Origin: Achromobacter insuavis
Lineage (GTDB): Bacteria; Pseudomonadota; Gammaproteobacteria; Burkholderiales; Burkholderiaceae_B
Direction: 5' to 3'
Assembly: GCF_902859645.1 (NCBI RefSeq)
Contig: NZ_CADIJR010000052.1
Coordinates: 1 to 45,535 of the forward strand
DNA: 45,535 nucleotides
Shown: positions 19,993 through 28,288 of the stretch, piece by piece
Numbering within the stretch: position 1 is the first letter of the stretch
Layout of the letters: each line of letters begins with the position of its first letter
The notes under the pieces: generated by a model
Told to the model about the DNA's origin: nothing
Database searches by the model: none
The model's input: the letters and a program-made list of their open reading frames with translations, nothing else
Position numbers and translations under genes: made by a program

Positions 19993-21045
19993 ATGCCCGA
20001 CGGTCACCCCCCCGGCGCGGACCGCGCCGCCTATTACGCGCGCATCGCCCAGAAGCACATGGCCCCGCTGTGGGAGTCGCTGCACAACCTGGTGCCGCGC
20101 CAGCCCGCGCCGCGCTGCGTGCCGGCGATCTGGAAATACGACGACGTGCGCGACGACGTGCTGGCCTCGGGCTCGCTCATCACCGCCGAGGAAGCCGTGC
20201 GGCGCGTGCTGATCCTGGAGAACCCGGGCCTGCCCGGCCAGGCCAGCATCACGCAGAGCCTGTACGCCGGCCTGCAGCTGATCCTGCCGGGCGAGATCGC
20301 GCCCAGCCACCGCCACACCCAGTCGGCCCTGCGCTTCATCGTCGAGGGCCGCGGCGCCTACACCGCCGTCAACGGCGAACGCACCACCATGCATCCGGGC
20401 GACTTCATCATCACGCCGTCCTGGACCTGGCACGACCACGGCAACGCCGAGACCGTCGACGGCGGCGAACCGGTGGTCTGGCTCGACGGCCTGGACATTC
20501 CGCTGCTGCGCTTCCTGGACGCCGGCTTCGCCGAAAACTATCCGTCCGCCACCCAGCCCGTCACGCGGCCGGAAGGCGACAGCATGGCGCGCTACGGCCA
20601 CAACATGGCGCCGGTGCGCCACCGCGCCGCCGGCGGCACCTCGCCGATCTTCAACTACCCCTACGAGCGCAGCCGCGAAGCGCTCGACGCGCTCTACCGC
20701 CACGGCGAGCTCGACCCCTGGGACGGCGTCAAGCTGCGCTACCTCAATCCGGCCACGGGCGGCTACCCCATGCCCACCATGGCCACCTTCATGCAGTTGC
20801 TGCCGGCCGGCTTCCAGGGCAAGACCTATCGCAGCACCGACTCCACCGTCTACAGCGTGGTGGAAGGCCGCGGCATCGCCCGCATCGGCGACGCCGAATT
20901 CCATTTCGGTCCGCGCGACGTGTTCGTGGCGCCGTCGTGGCTGCCGGTGCAGCTGGCGGCGCTGGAAGACGCCACCCTGTTCAGCTATTCCGACCGCCCG
21001 GTGCAGGACGCGCTGGGCCTGTGGCGCGAAGAACGCATCGCCTGA
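19993..21045 (+). CDS. Gentisate 1,2-dioxygenase (bicupin)
   Basis: This Fe(II) ring-cleaving dioxygenase opens gentisate between C1 and C2 to maleylpyruvate. The 350-residue product has two cupin domains. The first keeps the metal ligands H106 and H108 ([16 protein letters not shown]) and H147 (TWHDHGN); the second (around [23 protein letters not shown]) has lost the histidines, as is usual. The start is ATG at 19993 with AGGAGA six bases upstream. Close relatives cleave salicylate or 1-hydroxy-2-naphthoate; gentisate is preferred because the next genes encode the two following steps and a 3-hydroxybenzoate 6-hydroxylase lies in the same operon. Confidence 0.9.
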   Translation: MPDGHPPGADRAAYYARIAQKHMAPLWESLHNLVPRQPAPRCVPAIWKYDDVRDDVLASGSLITAEEAVRRVLILENPGLPGQASITQSLYAGLQLILPGEIAPSHRHTQSALRFIVEGRGAYTAVNGERTTMHPGDFIITPSWTWHDHGNAETVDGGEPVVWLDGLDIPLLRFLDAGFAENYPSATQPVTRPEGDSMARYGHNMAPVRHRAAGGTSPIFNYPYERSREALDALYRHGELDPWDGVKLRYLNPATGGYPMPTMATFMQLLPAGFQGKTYRSTDSTVYSVVEGRGIARIGDAEFHFGPRDVFVAPSWLPVQLAALEDATLFSYSDRPVQDALGLWREERIA

Positions 21046-21104
21046 CGCGGGCGGGCCGCCGCGCCCGCCCTCCCCCTTTCCGTTCCGCCTTCAAAGGTTG
21101 ATTC

Positions 21105-21803
21105 ATGTCTTACGTGTTTGCTCCCGCCGACCCCGTCGCCGTGCCCGTCGCCGGCAGCCCGGACCGTTTTCCCGTGCGCCGCGTCTATTGCGTCGGCCGC
21201 AACTACGCCGCCCACGCCCGCGAGATGGGCTTCGATCCCGACCGCGAGCCGCCGTTCTTCTTCTGCAAGCCGGCCGACGCCGTGGTGCCGGTGGCGCGGG
21301 ACGCCACGCTGACGCTGCCCTATCCGTCCGAGACCGCCAACTTCCACTATGAAATCGAACTGGTCGCGGCCATCGGCAAGGGCGGCGCCAACATCGCGGT
21401 CGAATCCGCGTTGGAACACGTGTGGGGCTACGCCGTCGGCCTGGACATGACGCGCCGCGACCTGCAGATGAAGATGCGCGAGGCCGGCCGCCCGTGGGAG
21501 CTGGGCAAGGCCTTCGACCAGAGCGCGCCGATCGGCCCGCTGGTGCCCGCCGCGCAGGCCGGCGACATCCACCACGCCGGCATCTGGCTGCAGGTCAACG
21601 GCGCCGACAAGCAGCGCAGCGACGTCGGCCAGCTGATCTGGTCGGTGGCCGAGACCATCGCCTACCTGTCGCGCTACTTCCGCCTGGAAGCCGGCGACCT
21701 GATCTACACCGGCACGCCCGAAGGCGTGGGCCCCGTGACGCGCGGCGACAAGCTGGTCGGCGGCGTCGACGGCCTGGGCACGCTCAGCGTGCAGATCGCC
21801 TGA
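21105..21803 (+). CDS. nagK: Fumarylpyruvate hydrolase (FAH family, NagK-like)
   Basis: It hydrolyses fumarylpyruvate to fumarate and pyruvate, the last step of the gentisate route. The 232-residue product begins with VYCVGRNYAAHAREMG and FFFCKPADAV, typical FAH-fold entries. The metal ligands are E83 and E85 (in FHYEIELV) and D114 (in VGLDMTRRDL). IYTGTPEGVGPV near the C-terminus is the family's substrate loop. The length suits the short single-domain FAH branch. It lies 59 bases after the dioxygenase and 12 before the isomerase gene. Confidence 0.9.
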   Translation: MSYVFAPADPVAVPVAGSPDRFPVRRVYCVGRNYAAHAREMGFDPDREPPFFFCKPADAVVPVARDATLTLPYPSETANFHYEIELVAAIGKGGANIAVESALEHVWGYAVGLDMTRRDLQMKMREAGRPWELGKAFDQSAPIGPLVPAAQAGDIHHAGIWLQVNGADKQRSDVGQLIWSVAETIAYLSRYFRLEAGDLIYTGTPEGVGPVTRGDKLVGGVDGLGTLSVQIA

Positions 21804-21815
21804 GGACGCCCGCCC

Positions 21816-22454
21816 ATGCAACTGCACAGCTTCTTCAACAGCTCCACCTCGTACCGCGTGCGCATCGCGCTGGCGCTCAAGGGCCTGCCGTTCGACATCG
21901 TGCCGGTGAACCTGCGCAAACAGGAACAGCGCGCCGCCGACTACGTGGCGCAGAATCCGTCGGCCGGCGTGCCGCTGCTGACGGAAGGCGATTTCCAGCT
22001 GTCGCAATCGCTCGCCATCATCGACTACCTGGACGCCACGCACCCCGAGCCGCGCCTGATCCCGGCCGCGCCGCGCGAGCGCGCCCGCGTGCTGGAGCTG
22101 GCCAACGCCATCGCCTGCGACATCCATCCGGTCAACAACATGCGCATCCTGCGCTACCTGCAGGAAGAGCTGGGCGCCACCGACGCGCAGAAGAACGCCT
22201 GGTATCACCACTGGATCCGCGAAGGCCTGACCGCGGTCGAGACCCTGCTGGCGCGTCATGGCCACGGCGCCTATTGCTTCGGCGATGCGCCGACGCTGGC
22301 CGACTGCTGCCTGGTGCCGCAGATCGCCAACGCCCAGCGCATGGGCTGCGACCTGTCGGCCTACCCGCGCCTGATCGCCGTCTATGAACACTGCGCCGCG
22401 CAGCCCGCGTTCCAGCGGGCCGCGCCTGGCAACCAACCGGACTACATCAAGTGA
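21816..22454 (+). CDS. nagL: Maleylpyruvate isomerase (zeta-class GST, NagL-like)
   Basis: This glutathione-dependent cis-trans isomerase converts maleylpyruvate to fumarylpyruvate. The 212-residue product has the N-terminal thioredoxin-like domain with the zeta-type glutathione motif SSTSYRVRIAL at residues 9-19. The position that is cysteine in maleylacetoacetate isomerases is Thr11. The helical domain carries CDIHPVNNMRILRYL and GDAPTLADCCLVPQ. Motif and operon context favour maleylpyruvate over maleylacetoacetate. Its stop overlaps the next start (GTGA). Confidence 0.88.
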   Translation: MQLHSFFNSSTSYRVRIALALKGLPFDIVPVNLRKQEQRAADYVAQNPSAGVPLLTEGDFQLSQSLAIIDYLDATHPEPRLIPAAPRERARVLELANAIACDIHPVNNMRILRYLQEELGATDAQKNAWYHHWIREGLTAVETLLARHGHGAYCFGDAPTLADCCLVPQIANAQRMGCDLSAYPRLIAVYEHCAAQPAFQRAAPGNQPDYIK

Positions 22455-22849
22455 CCACGCAAGCTTCCCCGGGCCAGGAGCCCGACACCCTGGGCGCGCC
22501 GCTGCGCGAATACACCGATCCGGCCTACCGCCCGCTGTGCGCCAACCTGGCCGAGGTGCGCGCCAACATCGACCGGCTCGACGACGAGATCGTGCGCCTG
22601 ATGGCCGAACGCGCCATGTACGTCAAGGACGCCGCGCGCTTCAAGCGCGACGCCTTCCAGGTCAGCGCGCCGGCGCGCCAGGCCGAGGTGTTCGAGAAAG
22701 TGCGGCGCCTGGCCGAGCGCCACGACCAGGGCTTCGAGAACCTGGACCAGGTGGTCGATGCCGCCTACCGCGCCATGGTGGCGGCCTTCATCGCCAATGA
22801 ACAGACCTATTTCAACAACATGAAGATTGCGGGAGACAAGCATGCATAA
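22451..22849 (+). CDS. AroQ-fold chorismate mutase / isochorismate-pyruvate lyase-like protein
   Basis: The 132-residue product is an AroQ-type helical protein with an N-terminal extension of about 30 residues. Compared from memory with PchB, the isochorismate-pyruvate lyase of Pseudomonas that makes salicylate, it keeps all four active-site residues at matching spacing: R37 (LAEVRANID), R54 (MAERAMYVK), K65 (AARFK) and Q118 (IANEQTYF). The GTG start at 22451 lies in a 4-base overlap with nagL, and the stop overlaps the receptor gene by 8 bases, so it is embedded in the catabolic operon. A mutase for Phe/Tyr synthesis would not be expected here. A lyase that removes pyruvate from an enolpyruvyl-bearing acid is the more attractive reading, but this is inference; a role on another compound is possible. 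Confidence 0.85.
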   Translation: MTTQASPGQEPDTLGAPLREYTDPAYRPLCANLAEVRANIDRLDDEIVRLMAERAMYVKDAARFKRDAFQVSAPARQAEVFEKVRRLAERHDQGFENLDQVVDAAYRAMVAAFIANEQTYFNNMKIAGDKHA

Positions 22850-23846
22850 CCCCTCGACCCTGGCGCGGGCGCGCGCTTTCACGGCGCGCGCGCTGGCGCT
22901 GGGGCTGATCGCGCTGGCGCCGCTGGGCGCGGCGCAGGCCGCCGACGCCTGGCCGTCGCAGCCGCTCAAGGCGCTGGTGCCGTTCGGTCCGGGCTCCAGC
23001 CCCGACCAGGTGGCGCGCATCGTCGGCGAGAAGGCCGGCGCCATCCTCGGCCAGACCGTGGTGGTGGAAAACAAGCCGGGCGCCAGCGGCAACATCGGCA
23101 CCTTCGCCATCGCCAACGCCAAGCCCGACGGCTACACCTTCGGCGTCTCGATCACCGGCCCGCTGGTGAACAACACGCTGCTGTTCGACAAGCTGCCCTA
23201 CGCGCCCGCCACCGACCTGGCGCCGCTGACGCTGGCGGTGCACCAGCCCAACGTGCTGGTGGTGCCGGCCAACTCCGGCATCGACAACGTCGGCCAATTG
23301 CTGGAAGCGCTCAAGAAGAACCCGGACAAGTACAACTTCCCCTCGCCCGGCGCCGGCACCGTCTCGCACCTGGCGGTGGAGCTGCTGCTGCAGCGGATCG
23401 GCGCGCGCGCCACGCACGTGCCGTATCCGTCGTCGCCGGCCGCGCTGACTTCGCTGCTGTCGGGCGACACGCAGTTCGCCGCGCTGCCGCCGATCGCCGT
23501 CATGAGCATGGTCAAGGACGGCCGCCTGAAGGCGCTGGCCGTGACCTCGTCCAAGCGCTCCACGCTGCTGCCCGAGATCCCCACGCTGGCCGAAGTCGGC
23601 GTGCCCGGCATCGAGGGCTCGGCCTGGATCGGTTTCGTGATCTCGTCCAAGGTGCCCGCCGACATCCAGAAGAAGCTGTCGGACGCGCTGATCCAGGCGA
23701 TCCGCGACCCCGAGGTAGTCAAGCGCCTGCAGGCGCAGTTCATGGACCCGGTGGGCAGCACCCCGGCCGAGTTCCGCGCCTACATGGACGATGAGCTCAA
23801 GCGCTGGGAGCCCCTCATCACCAAGCTCGGCATCAAGGGCCAGTAA
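22842..23846 (+). CDS. Bug/TctC-type periplasmic solute receptor (tripartite tricarboxylate transporter family)
   Basis: This secreted binding protein has a signal peptide (ALALGLIALAPLGAAQA, cleavage before ADAWP). The 334-residue precursor has the Bug hallmarks: WPSQPLKALVPFGPGSSPD, VVENKPGASGNIGT, NAKPDGYTFGV, THVPYPSSPAALTSLLSGD and LKALAVTSSKRSTLLPEIP. The start is ATG at 22842 with GGGAG seven bases upstream. Bug proteins bind carboxylic acids and hand them to TctAB permeases; no tctAB is nearby. Its place between the AroQ-like and FAD oxidoreductase genes suggests an aromatic or related acid as ligand. Confidence 0.92.
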   Translation: MHNPSTLARARAFTARALALGLIALAPLGAAQAADAWPSQPLKALVPFGPGSSPDQVARIVGEKAGAILGQTVVVENKPGASGNIGTFAIANAKPDGYTFGVSITGPLVNNTLLFDKLPYAPATDLAPLTLAVHQPNVLVVPANSGIDNVGQLLEALKKNPDKYNFPSPGAGTVSHLAVELLLQRIGARATHVPYPSSPAALTSLLSGDTQFAALPPIAVMSMVKDGRLKALAVTSSKRSTLLPEIPTLAEVGVPGIEGSAWIGFVISSKVPADIQKKLSDALIQAIRDPEVVKRLQAQFMDPVGSTPAEFRAYMDDELKRWEPLITKLGIKGQ

Positions 23847-23927
23847 CCAGGCCCGTGAACGGGCGGCCTCGCCGCCCGGCATTTCGCAACACCAGACGCA
23901 GTCCGCAGGACAAGCAAGGAGACAAGC

Positions 23928-25280
23928 ATGACCCTCACCGAACCCGCCCGCCAGGTCCCGCTCTACGGCGAATACGACGTCGTCGTGCTGGGCGGCGGCC
24001 CCGCCGGCATCCTGGCCGCGGCCAGCGCCGCCCGCAACGGCGCCAGCGTGCTGCTGGTGGAACGCTACGGCTTTCTCGGCGGCATGGGCACGGCGGCGGG
24101 GGTCTCCAACTTCTGCGGACTGCACGCCAACATCCGCGGCGCCATCCGCCAGGTCGTGCACGGCATGACGGACGAGCTGCTGGACCGCATGCGCGCGCTG
24201 GACGGACTGAACGACCCGCACCTGATCCTGGGCAAGATCCACGCCCAGGCCTACGACATCGCCGCCTTCAAGTGCGCCGCCGACGGCATGGTGCAGGACA
24301 GCGGCGCACAGATCCTGTTCCACGCATTGGCCACCGGCCTGGCGCGCGATGCCGCCGGCAATGTCGACGCGCTGTTCCTGGAGACCAAGTCCGGCCGCTG
24401 CGCGGTGCGCGGCAAGGTCTTCATCGACTGCTCCGGCGACGCCGACATCGCGCAATGGGGCGGCCTGCCGTTCGAGAAGGGCGACGCGCACGGCCACATG
24501 CTCTACCCCACGCTGATGTTCAAGGTCGGCAACGTCGACGGCGCCCGCGCCCAGGAGGCCTGGAAGACCATTCCGCAACTGATGGACCAGGCCGCCGCCA
24601 GCGGCGAATTCACCTTCCCGCGGCGCGGCGCCATCGTGCGGCCGCAAAAGCATGACTACGAGTGGCGCGTCAACGTGACCCAGCTGGCCAACGCCGACGG
24701 CAGCGCGGCCGACGGCACCGACGCCGCCTCGCTCTCGGCCGGCGAGCTGGAAGGCCGCCGCCAGATCACCGAGTACCTGAAGTTCCTGCGCGCCAAGGTG
24801 CCGGGCTTCGAGCACGCCTACGTGCTCGACATCGCGCCGCAGCTGGGCATCCGCGAAACCCGCCGCATCGTCGGCGAAGCCGTGCTGACCAAGGAAGACG
24901 TGCTGGGCTGCGCCGACTTCGAGGACAGCATCGGCGTCAACGGCTGGCCGCTGGAAATGCACACCGCCGGCGACGTGCAGTGGATGTGGCCGCCCATCCC
25001 CGAATCGCGCGGCTACAACCAGCTGCCGTTCCGCATGATGGTGCCGCGCCGCGGCCCCGGCGTGGCCGGCAACGTGCTGGTGGCCGGACGCTGCGCCTCG
25101 ATGACGCACGAGGGCCAGTCGGCCGCCCGCGTCAGCGGCAGCTGCTTCGTCATGGGCGAGGCCGCCGGCACTGCCTCGGCGCTGGCGCTGCGCGCCGGCA
25201 TCGCGCCGGCCGACCTGCCGGTCGCCACCCTGCAGGCGCAGTTGGAACGGCAAGGCGCCTTCCTCGGCGGCCACGACTGA
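23928..25280 (+). CDS. FAD-dependent oxidoreductase of unknown substrate (FAD_oxidored family)
   Basis: The 450-residue flavoprotein has an N-terminal dinucleotide fold (YDVVVLGGGPAGILAAASAA, then VLLVERYGFLGGMGT). FIDCSGDADIAQWGGLPFE lies mid-protein, and the second FAD motif is NVLVAGRCASMTHEGQSA near the C-terminus. This pattern is that of the FAD_oxidored family, which includes poorly characterised dehydrogenases. The ATG at 23928 has a good GGAG. The substrate is not readable from sequence. As the gene lies between a carboxylate receptor and 3-hydroxybenzoate 6-hydroxylase, dehydrogenation of an acid that feeds the hydroxylase is a reasonable guess. Confidence 0.85.
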   Translation: MTLTEPARQVPLYGEYDVVVLGGGPAGILAAASAARNGASVLLVERYGFLGGMGTAAGVSNFCGLHANIRGAIRQVVHGMTDELLDRMRALDGLNDPHLILGKIHAQAYDIAAFKCAADGMVQDSGAQILFHALATGLARDAAGNVDALFLETKSGRCAVRGKVFIDCSGDADIAQWGGLPFEKGDAHGHMLYPTLMFKVGNVDGARAQEAWKTIPQLMDQAAASGEFTFPRRGAIVRPQKHDYEWRVNVTQLANADGSAADGTDAASLSAGELEGRRQITEYLKFLRAKVPGFEHAYVLDIAPQLGIRETRRIVGEAVLTKEDVLGCADFEDSIGVNGWPLEMHTAGDVQWMWPPIPESRGYNQLPFRMMVPRRGPGVAGNVLVAGRCASMTHEGQSAARVSGSCFVMGEAAGTASALALRAGIAPADLPVATLQAQLERQGAFLGGHD

Positions 25281-25299
25281 ACACGCAAGGAATCCAGGA

Positions 25300-26523
25300 A
25301 TGAACGCAACACCGACAGTACAGGGCGCGCCCCAATCCGTGATCGTGGTGGGCGGCGGCATCGGCGGCCTGGCCGCGGCGCTGGCGCTGACGCGCCAGGG
25401 CATCGCCGTGCAGTTGCTGGAACAGGCCGCGCACATCGGCGAGATCGGCGCCGGCATCCAGCTCGGCCCCAACGCCTTCGCCGCGCTCGACGCGCTGGGC
25501 GTGGGCGCCACGGCACGCCAGCGCGCGGTCTTCACCGACCACATCATCATGATGGACGCGGTCGACGCGCGCGAAGTGGTGCGCATCGACACCGGCGACG
25601 CTTTCCGCGAGCGCTTCGGCGGCCCCTACGCCGTGATCCACCGCGCCGACATCCACCTGTCCATCCTGGAAGCGGTGCAGCAGAACCCGCTGATCCGCTT
25701 TCGCACCTCGACCCAGATCGCCAGCGTCGCGCAGGACGGCAAGCGCGTGGAAGTCACGGATACCGAAGGCAACCGCTACCAGGCCGACGCGGTGGTGGGC
25801 GCCGACGGCGTCAAGTCCGTGATCCGCGAGCACCTGATCGGCGATCCGCCGCGCGTGACCGGCCACGTGGTCTACCGCGCCGTGGTCGAGCGCGACAACA
25901 TGCCCGAGGAACTGCGCATCAACGCGCCGGTGCTGTGGGCCGGCCCGCACTGCCACCTGGTGCACTACCCGTTGCGCGGCGGCCAGCAATACAACCTGGT
26001 GGTGACCTTCCACAGCCGCGAGCAGGAACAATGGGGCGTGCGCGAAGGCAGCAAGGAGGAAGTGCTGTCGTACTTCCAGGGCATCCACCCGCGCCCGCAC
26101 CAGATGCTGGACCGCCCCACTTCGTGGAAGCGCTGGGCCACCGCCGACCGCGAGCCGGTCGAACAGTGGGGCCAGGGCCGCCTCACCATCCTGGGCGACG
26201 CCGCCCACCCCATGACCCAGTACATGGCCCAGGGCGCTTGCATGGCGCTCGAAGACGCAGTGACGCTGGGCGAAGCCGTCAAACGCTGCGACCACGACCT
26301 GGAAGCCGCTTTCCGCCTGTACGAATCGGTGCGCATCCCGCGCAGCGCGCGCGTGGTCTGGTCGACCCGGGAGATGGGCAGGCTCTATCACGCGCGCGGC
26401 GTCGAACGCACCGTGCGCAACATGCTGTGGACCGGCCGCGGCCAGTCCCAGTTCTACGACGCGTTGCAGTGGCTCTACGGCTGGAAGGTGGAGAACTGTC
26501 TCGCGGGACCCATCCAGCCATAA
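25300..26523 (+). CDS. 3-hydroxybenzoate 6-hydroxylase (FAD monooxygenase)
   Basis: This class A flavin monooxygenase uses NADH and O2 to convert 3-hydroxybenzoate to gentisate. The 407-residue product has GGGIGGL at residues 18-24, the DG motif in VVGADGVKSVIRE, and the GD motif in LTILGDAAHPMTQYMAQGAC. The C-terminal part ends in LQWLYGWKVEN, as in this hydroxylase group. Salicylate hydroxylases share the fold; the gentisate genes upstream decide for 3-hydroxybenzoate. It lies 19 bases after the FAD oxidoreductase and 27 before the ABC receptor gene. Confidence 0.88.
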   Translation: MNATPTVQGAPQSVIVVGGGIGGLAAALALTRQGIAVQLLEQAAHIGEIGAGIQLGPNAFAALDALGVGATARQRAVFTDHIIMMDAVDAREVVRIDTGDAFRERFGGPYAVIHRADIHLSILEAVQQNPLIRFRTSTQIASVAQDGKRVEVTDTEGNRYQADAVVGADGVKSVIREHLIGDPPRVTGHVVYRAVVERDNMPEELRINAPVLWAGPHCHLVHYPLRGGQQYNLVVTFHSREQEQWGVREGSKEEVLSYFQGIHPRPHQMLDRPTSWKRWATADREPVEQWGQGRLTILGDAAHPMTQYMAQGACMALEDAVTLGEAVKRCDHDLEAAFRLYESVRIPRSARVVWSTREMGRLYHARGVERTVRNMLWTGRGQSQFYDALQWLYGWKVENCLAGPIQP

Positions 26524-26550
26524 AAAAAGCAGGCACAGGAGGAGACAACC

Positions 26551-27726
26551 ATGACGACACGCATCACCCGCGGCGGCGCCGCGCTGCTGCTGGCACTGGC
26601 CGCCGGCGGCGTCCAGGCCCAGCAGAAACCCGTGGACATCGGTTTCATCGGCACGCTGTCCACGCCGGCCGGCTACATCGGCGAGGACGAGCGCGATGCT
26701 TTCATGCTGGCGGTCAAGGAAGGCGGCGGCAAGCTCGGCGGCGTGCCGGTCAACGTGCGCGTGGAGGACGACGCGCTCAAGCCGGCCAACGCCAAGCAGA
26801 TCGCCGACAAGATGGTGCAGGGCGGCGTGCGCCTGTTCACCGGCGTGAACTTCTCCAACGTCATGGCGGCCGTCGGGCCGACGGTGCTCAACGCGGGCGG
26901 CTTCTACGTCAGCCTGAACGCCGGCCCCTCCAACTACGCCGGCAAGGCCTGCAACCCCAACTACTTCGCCGTCGCCTTCCAGAACGACTCGTACGCCGAC
27001 ACCGCCGGCATCGCCGCCAACGAGCTGGGCGCCAAGCGCGTCGTCGTCATGGCGCCGAACTACCAGGCCGGGCGCGACGCCGTCGCCGGCTTCAAGCGCA
27101 CCTACAAGGGCGAGATCGCCGAGGAGATCTACACCAAGCTCGAACAGGCCGACTTCTCGGTCGAGCTGGCGCGCATCCGCTCGCTCAACCCGGACGCCAT
27201 CTTCCAGTTCCATCCGGGCGGCGCCGGCATCAACCTGACCAAGCAGTACGCCAACTCCGGCCTGGCCGACAAGATCAAGATGATCACGCCCATCTACTCG
27301 ATGGACGAACGCATGCTGGCCGCCACCGGCACCGCCGGCAAGGGCTTCTACCTGAGTTCGCTGTGGAGCGCGGACCTGGACAACGCGCAAAACAAGCACT
27401 TCGTCGAAGCCTTCACCAAGACCTACAACCGCGCGCCCACCGCCTATGCGGCGCAGGCCTACGACACCGCCAACCTGATCGCCTCGGGCCTGAAGGCCGT
27501 GAACGGCGACATCACCGGCAAGGCCGACGCGTTCCGCGACGCGCTGCGCCGCGCCGACTTCCCCAGCGTGCGCGGCAAGTTCAAGTTCGGTCCCAACCAG
27601 CATCCGGTGCAGGACTGGTATCTGCTGCACATCGAGGCCGGCGCGGACGGCAAGCTGGTCTACAAGAACCTCAAGGTCATCGCCCGCGACCACACCGATG
27701 TGCACGCGGCCGACTGCAAGATGTAG
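26551..27726 (+). CDS. ABC transporter substrate-binding protein, branched-chain amino acid/aromatic type
   Basis: The 391-residue periplasmic receptor has a signal peptide (GGAALLLALAAGGVQA). Its type I binding fold is recognised from VDIGFIGTLSTPAGYIGED, VEDDALKPANAKQIADKM, NYFAVAFQNDSYADTAG and AAQAYDTANLIASGLKAV. Related proteins deliver Leu/Ile/Val, amides or hydroxybenzoates to LivHMGF-type permeases. None of those permease or ATPase genes lies here, so it is either an orphan serving a distant transporter or a sensor. A strong AGGAGGAG precedes the ATG. It is the last gene of the operon. Confidence 0.9.
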   Translation: MTTRITRGGAALLLALAAGGVQAQQKPVDIGFIGTLSTPAGYIGEDERDAFMLAVKEGGGKLGGVPVNVRVEDDALKPANAKQIADKMVQGGVRLFTGVNFSNVMAAVGPTVLNAGGFYVSLNAGPSNYAGKACNPNYFAVAFQNDSYADTAGIAANELGAKRVVVMAPNYQAGRDAVAGFKRTYKGEIAEEIYTKLEQADFSVELARIRSLNPDAIFQFHPGGAGINLTKQYANSGLADKIKMITPIYSMDERMLAATGTAGKGFYLSSLWSADLDNAQNKHFVEAFTKTYNRAPTAYAAQAYDTANLIASGLKAVNGDITGKADAFRDALRRADFPSVRGKFKFGPNQHPVQDWYLLHIEAGADGKLVYKNLKVIARDHTDVHAADCKM

Positions 27727-27777
27727 CCGCCGAGGACCTGACGCCGCGGATCCGCCAGGAACGCTGGAGCGGGCGCG

Positions 27778-27816
27778 GCGCTACCTGGGCATGTGAGCCG
27801 CGCGCCCGGGTAGCGC
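27778..27816 (+). terminator. Hairpin ending the aromatic operon
   Basis: A 12-bp stem (GCGCTACCTGGG against CCCGGGTAGCGC, one G-T wobble) with a 15-base loop lies 52 bases past the last stop and just before the convergent VOC gene. There is no T-tract, so its efficiency is uncertain. Confidence 0.4.
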
Positions 27817-27827
27817 GGCTCGCGGAC

Positions 27828-28190
27828 TCAGTCCTGCGATTCGCAGAACGTCAGGCGATTGCCGAACGGGTCGGTCACCCGCAGCAGCCGGCCCCAGGGC
27901 GCGTCCTCGACGCCCGGCCGCGCGTAGCCGTATTGCTTGCCGATCAGCTCGGCCTGGTAATCGTCAACGCCGGTGGTGCGCACGAAGATGGCCGCGCCCG
28001 GCGTGGCATCGCCATAGTGCTCGCTCAGGTGCAGCACCAGCTCGCCGCGATGCACCTGCGCGTACAGCGGCAGGCCCGGTTCGAAGCGATGTTCCCAGTC
28101 CCACTCGAAACCGAGGAAATCCAGGTAGAACTCGCGCGCCTTGTCGACCGAAAAGATGCGCAGGATGGGAATGGCGGGGGACAAATGCAT
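27828..28190 (-). CDS. VOC-superfamily protein (bleomycin-resistance/glyoxalase-like)
   Basis: The 120-residue cytoplasmic protein has the paired beta-alpha-beta-beta-beta modules of the VOC fold: PILRIFSVDKAREFYLDFLGF, then LHLSEHYGDATPG, VDDYQAELI and LRVTDPFGNRLTFCE. The combination of FLGFEWDWEHRF with LSEHYGD resembles bleomycin-binding resistance proteins that sequester the drug. A dioxygenase or isomerase activity cannot be excluded, as few metal ligands are fixed. It is convergent with the aromatic operon and divergent from the next gene across 98 bases. Confidence 0.85.
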   Translation of the reverse strand: MHLSPAIPILRIFSVDKAREFYLDFLGFEWDWEHRFEPGLPLYAQVHRGELVLHLSEHYGDATPGAAIFVRTTGVDDYQAELIGKQYGYARPGVEDAPWGRLLRVTDPFGNRLTFCESQD

Positions 28191-28288
28191 GATCAGGCCT
28201 TAGTATGCGAGGGGTCGCGCGCGCCCATGAAAACGACGCGCCGCACACACGCCACGCGCACCAGCCAGCATAGACCAAAAAAGTTGCC

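Noticed and set aside
22812-25592. A 926-codon minus-strand open frame opposite the Bug receptor and FAD oxidoreductase
   Set aside because: It is antisense to clearly recognisable proteins with signal peptide and FAD motifs; composition is artefactual.
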